Assembly (NCBI GenBank): GCA_046728075.1
Contig: JBKPDV010000301.1
Coordinates: forward strand, 1 to 8,611
DNA: 8,611 nt
Reading direction: 5' to 3'
From: JBKPDV01 sp046728075
GTDB taxonomy: Bacteria; Acidobacteriota; Thermoanaerobaculia; UBA5066; Gp7-AA6
Below are positions 1 to 7,565 of the stretch, one piece after another. Position 1 is the stretch's first letter; every line of letters starts with the position of its first letter. The translations under genes were made by a program, and so were the position numbers. The notes under the pieces are model-generated. The model saw only the letters and a program-made list of their open reading frames with translations, did not search any database and was not told where the DNA came from.

Positions 1-1
1 G

Positions 2-2083
2 GAGGTTCAGGACTACGGCGCGGAGGTGGGCGGTCCGATCTGGAGAGACCACGCCTGGGGTTGGGGCGCGTATGGGCGCAACCAGGTGGACTTGATCCAG
101 ATTGGCGGCGTGTCGGACAAGACGACGCTGATCGACGTGAATGCCAAAGTCAACGTCCAGCCGCTGGAGTCGACGGCCGTCAACTTCAGCTACACACAGG
201 GTGAGAAGGACAAGTTCGGAAGAAACGCCGGGATAACGCGTCCCCAACCCACCTCCTGGGATCAGGGGGGATTCCACGGCGACCCGTCGGCTCTGGACAA
301 GGTCGAGGTCTCGCAGGTGTTTTCCTCGCAGGTGTTCGCGACGGCGAACTACTCCTATTTCCGGGGCGGCTTTCAGCTCATCCCGGAGGGGTCGCCGATT
401 GGAACGGGTCTGACGGTGAACAACACGTATCAGGATACCGGCGCCGTCTGGCACAACAGTTATTACGCGGAGCTGATCCAGCGGCCGCTGCACAACGTGG
501 GCGGAAACGGCTCCTTCTTCTTCAACACCGGATCCGTCGGCAACGAGCTGAAGTTCGGTTTCTCCTATCGGACGGGTAAGGCGAACACGACGATTACCTG
601 GCCCGGAGAGGGAAACTACGTGATCCAGACCGGCGCCGCCCAGAACCTCGGCGTGTTCACGCGGCCGCAGCTCGGGATAGAACATGCGCAGTGGTACAAC
701 GGCTACATCGGCGACGTGATCACGGCCGGCAATCTGACGGTCAACGCCGGAGTGCGGTACGACGTGCAGAAGGGGAATAACGCCGGTGCCACGGTTGCCG
801 CCAACCCGATCATTCCGGACATCCTCCCGGCGCTGACGACGACGGACGGGCCAACGGAAATCGAGTGGAAGAACTGGCAGCCTCGAGTCGGTTTGACCTA
901 TGCGCTCGGAACAACCAAGAAGGTTCTTCTGAAGGCGAGCTACGCCCGTTTTGCCGACCAACTCGGATTCAGCCCCATAGGTGCAGACAACCCGGCGGCT
1001 CTCGCGGGGATTTACTACTACGTCAACAACCCGGGCGGAGTCCCGTTGACCCGCAGCCAGATCGATTTTTCAAAAGGTATTCAGAACTCGTACGGCTTCG
1101 ATCCAGCCCATCCGACCGCGGCGAGCTCGCCGAACCTCATCGCCAACGGCTACAAGGCTGGGAAGACGGATGAAGCCATTCTCGGTTTCGATGTCGAGGT
1201 CCTGCCGGAATTCGTCGTCGGGGGGGCCTACACCTACCGCAAGTACACGGATGCGGCGGCGACGCAAACGTTATCGGCATCGATTGCTCAGGGCGGTTTC
1301 ATGCCCGGGCTGACGACGGCCGATTGGACGTTCTTGAGGACGGTGACCGTGACAGCCAACACCGGTCAAGTCTTCAGCGTCCCGGTCTACAAACTGACGG
1401 GAGCCCCTCGCACCGCGGGCTACATCCTGCAGAACCGGCCGGACTACAACACGACCTACAACGGGGGCGAGCTGACGTTTCAGAAGCGCCTCTCCAACAA
1501 GTGGATGGTCCGCGGCGACGTCGGCTATCAGAACTGGAAGCAGAGTGCTCCCATCACCTCGTGTCAGAACCCGAACAACGTCTTGAACGCGACATATGGC
1601 GGAAGCTGCCCGGGCGGCAGCTCGATCATGGTCGCACCGTCGGGGACAGGCAGCGGAGCCTTCGGAAATGTCTTCGTCAACTCCAAGTGGAACTTCAACA
1701 TCAACGGCCTCTACCAGCTGCCGTGGGGTTTCAACATCGCCGGCAACTTCTACGGCCGCCAGGGCTATCCCCGGCTCCAGTGGATCAACGTCAATGCGGG
1801 GGACGGGATCGGTCAGCAGAAGATCCTCGCCGGCCAGCTGGATAGCCAGCGCTATCCTGATGTTTACGACTTCGACGCGCGGATCGAGAAGGTCCTGGAC
1901 ATCAAGCCGCTCCAGGTCAGCCTCTCGCTCGACGTCTTCAACGTGGCCAATTCGGGCACCGTTCTCCAACGGCTGAGCCAGATCAACTCGGGCACTGGCA
2001 CCGCTGCCAGCAGCACCTACAACCAGATCAGCCAGGTCGAGAGCCCCCGGGTCGTGCGAGCGGGCGTTCGCCTCTCTTTCTAG
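2..2083 (+). CDS. TonB-dependent receptor, Oar-like, C-terminal part (5' end outside window)
   Basis: This is an outer-membrane beta-barrel receptor for TonB-driven uptake; the substrate is unknown. The frame is open from base 2, before the first ATG at 26, so the gene starts outside the window and 693 residues are visible. Visible residues 5-14 (YGAEVGGPIW, followed by RDHAWGWGAYG) match the segment just after the plug in Oar/carboxypeptidase-regulatory-type receptors. Any signal peptide, N-terminal CarboxypepD_reg-like domain and plug would lie upstream. The rest shows alternating aromatic/polar beta-strands and Asn/Gly-rich loops, with one Cys pair (visible residues 521 and 536) that could form a disulfide in an extracellular loop. 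The protein ends in RAGVRLSF, a terminal strand with the C-terminal Phe expected for BAM-dependent insertion. An intrinsic terminator follows 20 bases after the stop. The family call is strong; transport specificity cannot be read from the sequence. Confidence 0.9.
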   Translation, partial: EVQDYGAEVGGPIWRDHAWGWGAYGRNQVDLIQIGGVSDKTTLIDVNAKVNVQPLESTAVNFSYTQGEKDKFGRNAGITRPQPTSWDQGGFHGDPSALDKVEVSQVFSSQVFATANYSYFRGGFQLIPEGSPIGTGLTVNNTYQDTGAVWHNSYYAELIQRPLHNVGGNGSFFFNTGSVGNELKFGFSYRTGKANTTITWPGEGNYVIQTGAAQNLGVFTRPQLGIEHAQWYNGYIGDVITAGNLTVNAGVRYDVQKGNNAGATVAANPIIPDILPALTTTDGPTEIEWKNWQPRVGLTYALGTTKKVLLKASYARFADQLGFSPIGADNPAALAGIYYYVNNPGGVPLTRSQIDFSKGIQNSYGFDPAHPTAASSPNLIANGYKAGKTDEAILGFDVEVLPEFVVGGAYTYRKYTDAAATQTLSASIAQGGFMPGLTTADWTFLRTVTVTANTGQVFSVPVYKLTGAPRTAGYILQNRPDYNTTYNGGELTFQKRLSNKWMVRGDVGYQNWKQSAPITSCQNPNNVLNATYGGSCPGGSSIMVAPSGTGSGAFGNVFVNSKWNFNINGLYQLPWGFNIAGNFYGRQGYPRLQWINVNAGDGIGQQKILAGQLDSQRYPDVYDFDARIEKVLDIKPLQVSLSLDVFNVANSGTVLQRLSQINSGTGTAASSTYNQISQVESPRVVRAGVRLSF

Positions 2084-2103
2084 TTTCGAAACACGACCTC
2101 TTA

Positions 2104-2130
2104 CCCCGACGGGCTTGGCGCCCGTCGGGG
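2104..2130 (+). terminator. Intrinsic terminator after the TonB-dependent receptor
   Basis: A perfect 11-bp GC-rich stem (CCCCGACGGGC at 2104-2114 with GCCCGTCGGGG at 2120-2130) closes a 5-base loop and is followed by TTTTCTCTTT. It starts 20 bases after the receptor stop codon. This is a canonical Rho-independent terminator for the plus strand. The opposite strand lacks a matching T-tract, so it probably does not also serve uppP. Confidence 0.93.
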
Positions 2131-2183
2131 TTTTCTCTTTCCAGGGAGGCTCGGGTCTGCGTCCCGGCCGGAGGCGCCGCTCC

Positions 2184-2210
2184 ATGACTTCCGCCGTTTA
2201 CGGCAGTCAT
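2184..2210. repeat. Imperfect inverted repeat between convergent gene ends
   Basis: ATGACT (2184-2189) pairs with AGTCAT (2205-2210). Inside it GCCG (2193-2196) pairs with CGGC (2201-2204) around a TTTA loop, leaving a 3-base bulge (2190-2192). It lies in the 182-base gap between the receptor and uppP stop codons. There is no T-tract on either strand, so a terminator role is unproven. It may be a 3'-end stabilising hairpin or chance. Confidence 0.35.
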
Positions 2211-2251
2211 ACCGCGATGAGAGGCAATCGGGCACCGAAGCCCCGTACCGC

Positions 2252-2265
2252 CCAACTTCCGTTGG
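2252..2265 (-). other. Small hairpin directly after the uppP stop codon
   Basis: CCAAC/GTTGG form a perfect 5-bp stem. Read in the uppP direction the loop is GGAA, a GNRA tetraloop, and the hairpin abuts the stop codon (2266-2268). No U-tract follows, so this is more likely a 3'-end RNA structure than an intrinsic terminator. It is short enough that chance cannot be excluded. Confidence 0.3.
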
Positions 2266-3126
2266 CTAGTTTCGGTTGCTGGCGAGCAGGGGCAGGCCGC
2301 GCGCGATGCTCCAGCCCAACAGGGCGAGCCCGAGAAGGCCCAGGTAGATCGCAAACGGCTTGAGCGTGTGCGTTTTCAAGAAACGCAGCAGGAAGCGCAC
2401 GGTGACGTAGCCGACGATCGCAGCGGAAAGAAAGCCGGCCATGAGAGCCGCCCCGCCGATTGCGGGACCCGCGTGGTGCCGAAGATCGAGCAACGCCTTC
2501 GCCCCGGCGCCCGCGATGAGCGGCAGGCCCAGGAGAAAGGAGAAGCGCGCCGCGTCCTCCCGGCGCAAGCCGCGATCCAGTCCGGTCGCGATGGTGAATC
2601 CCGAGCGGGAGAATCCGGCGAGAAGACCCGCGGCTGCCTGAGCCAGGCCGATCGAAACGCCGTCGGACCAGCTCAACTGGATCAACGGTTTCTCCGGCAC
2701 GCCCCGGCGCGCGGCAAGCCGTTCCGAGAAAAGGAAGTAGGCACAGGCGATCAGCATCGAGAAGCCGATGAGCGCGAGGGTCCGGACCGATTCGAAGTGC
2801 TTCAGCAGGAAGAGGCCGGCGACGACTCCCGGCACCGTTCCGACGGCCAGAGGCAGGAGCAGCGCACGCGAACGAGGATCACGCGCCGGGCGGCGCAGAA
2901 TCCAGAGTGCGAGCTCTGTGACGATGGCGAGGATGTCAGGCCCGAGCGCCGCAAGCAGGGCAAGAGCCGTACCCAGGTGAAGAACGACATCGAAGGAAAG
3001 GGCGACCTCGTCATTGCGGATTCGAAGAAGCTCTTGAGCCAGGTAGAGGTGGGCCGTTGAAGAGACCGGCAAAAACTCGGTCAGCCCCTGGAGAGTGCCA
3101 AGCAGCAGAGCGTCGAAGAAGGTCAT
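2266..3126 (-). CDS. uppP: Undecaprenyl-diphosphate phosphatase UppP/BacA
   Basis: This integral-membrane enzyme removes one phosphate from undecaprenyl diphosphate, recycling the lipid carrier for peptidoglycan and other surface glycans; extra copies raise bacitracin resistance. The 286-residue product is close to E. coli UppP (273). Motif 1 lies at residues 13-26: QGLTE gives the (E/Q)xxxE pattern with Q13 and E17, followed by PVSSTAH with H26. Motif 2 is GFSRSG at 171-176 with the catalytic Ser-Arg pair, followed by the family block AARFSFLL (192-199). Several hydrophobic helices span the chain. The ATG at 3126 was chosen because residue 1 then sits 12 before motif 1, as in the family. The open frame continues upstream but is basic, low-quality sequence overlapping another gene. 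The ribosome binding site is poor. Residue 170 is Ala where the motif usually has Pro (PGxSRSG). Confidence 0.93.
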   Translation of the reverse strand: MTFFDALLLGTLQGLTEFLPVSSTAHLYLAQELLRIRNDEVALSFDVVLHLGTALALLAALGPDILAIVTELALWILRRPARDPRSRALLLPLAVGTVPGVVAGLFLLKHFESVRTLALIGFSMLIACAYFLFSERLAARRGVPEKPLIQLSWSDGVSIGLAQAAAGLLAGFSRSGFTIATGLDRGLRREDAARFSFLLGLPLIAGAGAKALLDLRHHAGPAIGGAALMAGFLSAAIVGYVTVRFLLRFLKTHTLKPFAIYLGLLGLALLGWSIARGLPLLASNRN

Positions 3127-3262
3127 AGTTTCGGCGCCCGAGAATCTCACAACCCCCGTCCTGATTGCCCAATCGGCCCGCGGAGGAGACCTGGAGTGAG
3201 GGCAGCTCGGGCGGATGTTTCTGGCTGCCGCGGGAATCCGGGAGTTTGCCGGGCGGTTTTTG

Positions 3263-3268
3263 TATAGT
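3263..3268 (+). promoter_or_regulatory. Candidate -10 element for the Asp-box/PKD gene
   Basis: TATAGT matches the sigma-70 -10 consensus at five of six positions and stands out in a GC-rich region. It lies 31 bases before the chosen start codon, predicting a short leader. No good -35 hexamer is found at 16-18 bases upstream; the nearest (TTGCCG, 3246-3251) is only 11 bases away. The call is therefore weak. The divergent uppP promoter should be in the same 167-base gap but was not identified. Confidence 0.3.
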
Positions 3269-3284
3269 CTTCGCCAAAAAGTCC

Positions 3285-3289
3285 GGGAG
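3285..3289 (+). promoter_or_regulatory. Ribosome binding site fixing the Asp-box protein start
   Basis: GGGAG ends 4 bases before the ATG at 3294. The spacing is slightly short but acceptable. A GTG at 3291 is the alternative start. The upstream in-frame ATG at 3165 would place 43 non-signal residues ahead of the signal peptide and lacks support. Confidence 0.55.
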
Positions 3290-3293
3290 AGTG

Positions 3294-6035
3294 ATGCGAG
3301 CCCTTTGTCGTCTTTTCGTCTTTTTTTCGCTTTTCGTCTTCCTTTTTCCTTCGGTCCCGGCCCTCTCGAGCGAGCAGCCCGTATCGGGGGAGGAACAGGA
3401 AGGCGAGGGGTTGCCCCCGGATCGGCCCATGGAACGAGCGGCCTGGAACGCGCGGATCCGGCGCGACGAGCGCGGGCAGGTCCTCGCCGAAAACCGCCTG
3501 CGCGCCCTGGCAGAGGCCTGTCAGCTTCCCGTCGACTCCTCCATGCGGGTGCCCGCGCCGGCAAATGCCGGACGGCCTGCGCCGGCCGGAATTCAAAGCT
3601 TCGGGGGGCGCCAGTGGCAGGCGGTAGGACCGAAGCCCGCCCAATCCATCGCCGGGTCGACACAACGATGGGGAATGGTCGCCGGACGGGTTTCCGCGAT
3701 CGCGATCCATCCTTTCGACGAATCCACGCTCCTGATGGCGTCGGCCACCGGCGGCATCTGGAAGTCCACGGACGCCGGCGCGAATTGGCGGCCCGTCTCC
3801 GATGGAGCTCCGGCGCTCGCAACGAGCCACATCGCCTTTGCTCCTTCAAATCCCTCGATCGTCTACGCCGCGACGGGCGAGGTGGACACATCCGGCAGCG
3901 AGGCGGTTCCCAACCAGTCTCTTGGGACCTATCTGGGAGCCGGACTCCTGCGCTCGGGAGATGGCGGCGAGACCTGGAGCCGCGTGGACCAGGACTTGCC
4001 GGGCAACGCCGTTCTCTCGAGGATCGTCGTGAGCCCGTCCGATCCGCAGACCGTTCTGGTCGGGATCTACCTCTATCAGGACATCGCCGCCAACGGTTTC
4101 CGTTCGGGCGGAGTCTTCCGCTCGACCGACGGCGGGGTCCACTTCACTCAGACGTTTACGCACCGCATCAGCGACATGGCCCAGGATCCGTCAGATGCGC
4201 AGCGCGTCTACCTCGCGGCGGGCCGGTGCCCCGAGTGTGTGGCGAGCGGCGTCTACGTCTCGACGGATTTCGGGCAGACCTGGGCTCCTTCGCTGATCCC
4301 TTCCACGCCCGGCGCGGGATTCCTGCATCCCTCCGGACGCATTCGCATCGGCGTGACCCGTTCCGCCGGCGCCACAATTCTCTACGCCTCGGTGCTCGAC
4401 GCTAACAACGAGCACACCAACGCCGGCATCTACCGCTCCGGCGACGGCGGGGCCACGTGGGCGAAGAAGACTTCCGATCCAACGATGTGTCCCAAGGCCC
4501 CTGCCAACAACCAGTGCAGCTACGATCACTGGATCTCGCCGGCGGCAGGCTCGGACAACAACCTGTACTTCGGATCGATCGGCCTCTACAAATCCACCGA
4601 CGGCGGCTCAACCTGGTCGAAATTCGTCGATCCCTACAACCGCGCCGGGAAAATAGTTCCGGTCCACCCGGACCAGCACCTGGGTGTCGTCTCCACCTCC
4701 GCGCCCGACACGATCTACTTCTGCACGGACGGCGGCCTCTACCGTTCCCGAGACGGCGGCCAGACGTTCGAGAGCCTGAACACCACGCTCACGCTCGCCC
4801 AGTTCAACGGAGTCGCTCTGCATCCGACCAATCCCGATTTCGCCATCGGCGGTACTCAGGACAACGGCAACTTGCGCTACACCGGCTCTCCACTCTGGAC
4901 CGACCGGACGGGCGGGGACGGCGGATTCAACCTCATTCAGTCCGACAGCCCCAACGTCGTCCTCTCGGGCTACTACTTCGCATTGATGACGTACTCGCAC
5001 GACGGAGCGGACGGGTACGTCGACACCACTCCGTGCAACACGCTGATGAATTGCACCACCTCCGAGAACCTCGAGCCGATGGCGTTTTATCCACCGATGG
5101 TCGCGGCTCCCGCAGCGCCCGCCACGGTTTTCCTGGGAACCAACCGGATCTGGGCGAACACGACGTTTGGGGCCGATGCCACGAAATGGACGGCGCGGAC
5201 CCCCTCGACCTTTCTCACCGCATCGGGCGATTTTCTGACGGCGCTCGCCGTCTCAGGCGATGGGTCCGGATCGATCTGGGCGGGCAGCGAGCTGGAAGGC
5301 GTCTTCTTTTCCTCCGACGGCGGCGTGACTTTTTCGGCCCGCAACGAGGGACTTCCCAACGCCATCGTCACCGCGGTCGTCCCCGCCACGCCCGATGGAA
5401 CGAACGCCTACGTCACGTTCGGCGGGTTCCTGGGATCTCCTTCCCGGCACGTGTTCCGCACGAGGGACGGGGGCATGACCTGGACGAACATCTCGAGCAA
5501 TCTGCCCGATGTTCCGATCACCGCGCTCGTCCTGGACCCGTCGGATCCCAACGATCTTTTCGTCGGAAGCGACGTCGGTGTACTCCGGTCCGTCGATGGC
5601 GGGGCGAGCTGGGTAACGTTCAACGAAGGTCTGCCCAATGCCGGCGTGTACGCGCTCGCGTTTCACCGGTCCACGGGAGATCTCTGGGCCGCCACTTATG
5701 GCCGGGGGATGTTTCGCATCCTGGCCCCCTCGCTCGCGCCGGCGGCCGATTTCTCCGCCTCTCCGGCGGGCCTCTTCGCGGGCACTCCCGTTCTCTTCGT
5801 GGACAGCTCCGGCAATTCCCCGACCTCCTGGGCCTGGAACTTCGGAGATCCGGCCTCCGGTGCGGCCAACACCTCCACGTCGAGGAATCCCCGCCACACG
5901 TACGCGGCTCCGGGCGTCTACACGGTCACGTTGATCGCCGCCAACTCGGTCGGCTCGAATCAGATCACCCACACCGTGACGATCTCGGCCGGCGGGCCGT
6001 GCAAACGCTGCTCGCGCGTCACGCCGTTCCGTTGA
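3294..6035 (+). CDS. Secreted Asp-box (BNR/sortilin-type) beta-propeller protein with C-terminal PKD domain
   Basis: A 913-residue exported protein of unknown function. Residues 1 to about 24 are a signal peptide: basic MRALCR, a Phe/Leu-rich core, then a probable cut after VPA. Ten Asp-box motifs (S/TxDxGxTW-like) begin near residues 158, 221, 277, 323, 382, 434, 485, 673, 723 and 766, typical of VPS10/sortilin-like or GH74-like seven-bladed propellers; two propellers are likely. The run W-AVGPKP...AGRVSAIAIHP...GGIWKSTDAG (about 104-163) is the usual opening of such bacterial proteins. Residues about 816-900 form a PKD fold (WAWNFGDP, HTYAAPGVYTVTLIAANS). The protein ends 13 residues later in a tail containing CKRC, with no recognisable sorting or anchor domain. 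No sialidase FRIP motif or clear catalytic set was seen, so enzyme activity should not be assumed. Adhesion, glycan binding or scaffolding are possible. Confidence 0.85.
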   Translation: MRALCRLFVFFSLFVFLFPSVPALSSEQPVSGEEQEGEGLPPDRPMERAAWNARIRRDERGQVLAENRLRALAEACQLPVDSSMRVPAPANAGRPAPAGIQSFGGRQWQAVGPKPAQSIAGSTQRWGMVAGRVSAIAIHPFDESTLLMASATGGIWKSTDAGANWRPVSDGAPALATSHIAFAPSNPSIVYAATGEVDTSGSEAVPNQSLGTYLGAGLLRSGDGGETWSRVDQDLPGNAVLSRIVVSPSDPQTVLVGIYLYQDIAANGFRSGGVFRSTDGGVHFTQTFTHRISDMAQDPSDAQRVYLAAGRCPECVASGVYVSTDFGQTWAPSLIPSTPGAGFLHPSGRIRIGVTRSAGATILYASVLDANNEHTNAGIYRSGDGGATWAKKTSDPTMCPKAPANNQCSYDHWISPAAGSDNNLYFGSIGLYKSTDGGSTWSKFVDPYNRAGKIVPVHPDQHLGVVSTSAPDTIYFCTDGGLYRSRDGGQTFESLNTTLTLAQFNGVALHPTNPDFAIGGTQDNGNLRYTGSPLWTDRTGGDGGFNLIQSDSPNVVLSGYYFALMTYSHDGADGYVDTTPCNTLMNCTTSENLEPMAFYPPMVAAPAAPATVFLGTNRIWANTTFGADATKWTARTPSTFLTASGDFLTALAVSGDGSGSIWAGSELEGVFFSSDGGVTFSARNEGLPNAIVTAVVPATPDGTNAYVTFGGFLGSPSRHVFRTRDGGMTWTNISSNLPDVPITALVLDPSDPNDLFVGSDVGVLRSVDGGASWVTFNEGLPNAGVYALAFHRSTGDLWAATYGRGMFRILAPSLAPAADFSASPAGLFAGTPVLFVDSSGNSPTSWAWNFGDPASGAANTSTSRNPRHTYAAPGVYTVTLIAANSVGSNQITHTVTISAGGPCKRCSRVTPFR

Positions 6036-6045
6036 GCCTGCCGGA

Positions 6046-6079
6046 GCGCGGGTAACAATCTATATATTGTTAGCCGCGC
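6046..6079. terminator. Long AT-centred hairpin between convergent genes, probable bidirectional terminator
   Basis: Bases 6046-6059 and 6066-6079 form a 14-bp inverted repeat with a single G-G mismatch (6052/6073) and a CTATAT loop. The inner seven pairs (TAACAAT/ATTGTTA) are AT-rich and the outer arm is GC-rich. The hairpin begins 10 bases after the propeller-gene stop and ends 9 bases before the phosphoesterase stop, so it is centred between converging transcripts. There is no external U-tract, so it is not a classical intrinsic terminator. A role in blocking read-through or protecting both 3' ends is inference. Confidence 0.6.
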
Positions 6080-6088
6080 GGCTGCGGG

Positions 6089-7159
6089 CTACTGCTGCCG
6101 GTTTCCCTCGAAGCACTGATCCACGAAGGACGCCGAGTAGCGGGTCACGGTCTCGGGCGGAACGTCGGCGCGGCGGATTTCGCGGAACTCGAAGCGGATC
6201 GACCGGTCCGGCGCGACGGTCGCCACCAGGTAACCGTAGACGTTCGTTCGGGCCGACTCTCCTTGCGTGACGCCCGCGGGTAGTGGATACCGGATTGCGC
6301 CCGTCGTGCCGATGAGCCATCCGGGAAGGACGCCTCCATGCGTCTTCCAATACGGGGTATCGAAGAGGTCCTTCATGTAGAAATGAGAGTGACTGGAGAG
6401 CAGGTACACGCGCTTTCCGGTGGCCTGCGCCTGGAGAAGATCCGCATAGACGCGGCGGCCGCTCTGCTCGCCCTGAGCCGTGTCGCTCATGCTATGCCCG
6501 GCGGCGCGGCTGTCGGGCAGCACCTCGTGCATGCCGACGACGATCGCCCGCACCGCCGGATCGGCAGCGTCTTTCTTGACGACCCGTTCGAACCAGGCGA
6601 TCTGCTCCGCGTCGAACTGATCGGGACTGGCATTGTCGAGCGTGACGAAATCGACTCCGTTCTGAATCCAGTGGTAATAAGTCTTCAGCCGGTGGTCCTT
6701 CGGGTCATCGGCGAGCCGCTGGCGAACGAGCGGCGGCGCGTTCAGCCAGTCGGCGAACTGAATCAAATAGTCGGCTCGAGTCTTCGGCGACACGAGCTCG
6801 TGATTACCGATCGCGAGATAGACGGGAATCGACCCAAAGGGAGAGAGCTGGCTCTCGATGAAGTCGTCCCAGGCCGTGCGGAGGTAGTCGCTGATCGTCA
6901 GCGGGCTCGAGGCGTCCCGGCGTGCGGCCACGAGATCCTGATCGAAGTCGTAGATCGCCCGGAAATCCCCCAGGTGCCAGTAGAAGGAAGCTCCGGCCGC
7001 CCGGGCACCGGTCGCGACGGCCGGCATGACGACGTCGCCGCAATTGCGGGAATCTCCGCCAACGACAAAGCGCCAGACCTCGCCTTCCTGGGCGAGAGCT
7101 GCGACCGCCGGGAGAATCAGGATCAGGCCCGCGAGAGCCGCCCGACGGCTTTTGCTCAT
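6089..7159 (-). CDS. Secreted calcineurin-like metallophosphoesterase
   Basis: A 356-residue exported phosphoesterase of the calcineurin-like (metallophos) superfamily; substrate unknown. Residues 1-23 are a signal peptide (SKSRR, hydrophobic core, cut after ALA before QEGE) with no lipobox. Metal-site motifs appear in order: GGDSR at 34-38 (D36; the usual DxH reads DxR), HLGDF at 62-66 (D65), GNHE at 118-121, GMHE at 209-212 (H211) and SSHSH at 255-259 in place of GHxH. All blocks of the two-metal fold are therefore represented, with a variant first motif. The ATG at 7159 is preferred because it puts the signal peptide at the N-terminus, although no good ribosome binding site precedes it. 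A GTG at 7189 would add ten residues. It starts 31 bases after the DUF190 gene in the same direction with no terminator seen between them, so it may be co-transcribed with the fluoride genes. Confidence 0.85.
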   Translation of the reverse strand: MSKSRRAALAGLILILPAVAALAQEGEVWRFVVGGDSRNCGDVVMPAVATGARAAGASFYWHLGDFRAIYDFDQDLVAARRDASSPLTISDYLRTAWDDFIESQLSPFGSIPVYLAIGNHELVSPKTRADYLIQFADWLNAPPLVRQRLADDPKDHRLKTYYHWIQNGVDFVTLDNASPDQFDAEQIAWFERVVKKDAADPAVRAIVVGMHEVLPDSRAAGHSMSDTAQGEQSGRRVYADLLQAQATGKRVYLLSSHSHFYMKDLFDTPYWKTHGGVLPGWLIGTTGAIRYPLPAGVTQGESARTNVYGYLVATVAPDRSIRFEFREIRRADVPPETVTRYSASFVDQCFEGNRQQ

Positions 7160-7190
7160 CGCCAGACGATAGCAGGGACTCCGACACACC

Positions 7191-7547
7191 TCAGCCTGGA
7201 GACAGAGGCCGCTTCCCGGCCGCGTACTTCAAGACGCGCGCCTTCTCCAGCGTGACCAGGCCCTCCGTGACCATTTCATCCAGGATCGGGATCAGCCGGT
7301 CCACGTGCTCCGCGGAGTCGACGACCTCGATGACGATCGGAAGATCCTCGGAGAGGCGAAGCAGATGCGCGGTATGGAGAACGCTACGCGCGCCAAACCC
7401 GGCGATCCCCTGAAAGACCGTCGCTCCCGCGAAGCCCTCCTTGCGCAGCCGTTCCAGGAGCGCGTCGGTCAAGGGCCGGTGGTGCCAGCGATCCGATTCG
7501 CCGATGAAAATCCGGACGAGAACCTGCTCACCATCGAGAACCCTCAT
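7191..7547 (-). CDS. DUF190 family protein linked to the fluoride channel
   Basis: A 118-residue cytoplasmic protein of the DUF190 family, small alpha/beta proteins thought to have a PII-like fold and often encoded beside crcB. Family blocks are visible: VRIFIGESDR (11-20), HHRPL (22-26), GFAGATVFQGIAGFGARS (38-55), LRLSEDLPIVIEVVD (63-77) and a C-terminal EGLVTLEKARVLKY (95-108). Length is normal for the family. Its molecular role is not established; regulation of CrcB or sensing of a small ligand is inferred from context. It follows crcB by 18 bases with a strong ribosome binding site, consistent with an operon under the same riboswitch. Confidence 0.9.
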   Translation of the reverse strand: MRVLDGEQVLVRIFIGESDRWHHRPLTDALLERLRKEGFAGATVFQGIAGFGARSVLHTAHLLRLSEDLPIVIEVVDSAEHVDRLIPILDEMVTEGLVTLEKARVLKYAAGKRPLSPG

Positions 7548-7552
7548 GATCT

Positions 7553-7558
7553 CTCCTT
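7553..7558 (-). promoter_or_regulatory. Strong ribosome binding site of the DUF190 gene
   Basis: Read on the minus strand, AAGGAG lies 5 bases before the ATG at 7547. It sits in the 18-base gap after the crcB stop and fixes the start codon. It suggests high, independent translation within the operon. Confidence 0.85.
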
Positions 7559-7565
7559 TGCCCGC

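Noticed and set aside
1271..2185. A 304-codon minus-strand frame antisense to the TonB-dependent receptor
   Set aside because: It runs through the receptor terminator, has no recognisable domain, and its composition is that of an antisense shadow.
3246..3268. TTGCCG and TATAGT as a complete sigma-70 promoter
   Set aside because: The spacing is only 11 bases. Only the -10-like hexamer was kept, at low confidence.
3127..3891. Upstream extension of the uppP frame (about 255 more residues)
   Set aside because: The extension is basic, repetitive and antisense to the signal peptide and N-terminus of the propeller gene. UppP begins naturally at 3126.
4457..6055. A 532-codon open frame on the plus strand inside the propeller gene
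   Set aside because: It is a shadow in another frame of GC-rich coding sequence. Its translation is Arg/Pro/Gly-rich with no domain, and the frame it overlaps has a signal peptide, ten Asp boxes and a PKD domain.
6338..7255. A 305-codon plus-strand frame over the phosphoesterase
   Set aside because: It is antisense to a gene with a signal peptide and ordered metal-binding motifs, and shows no domain of its own.
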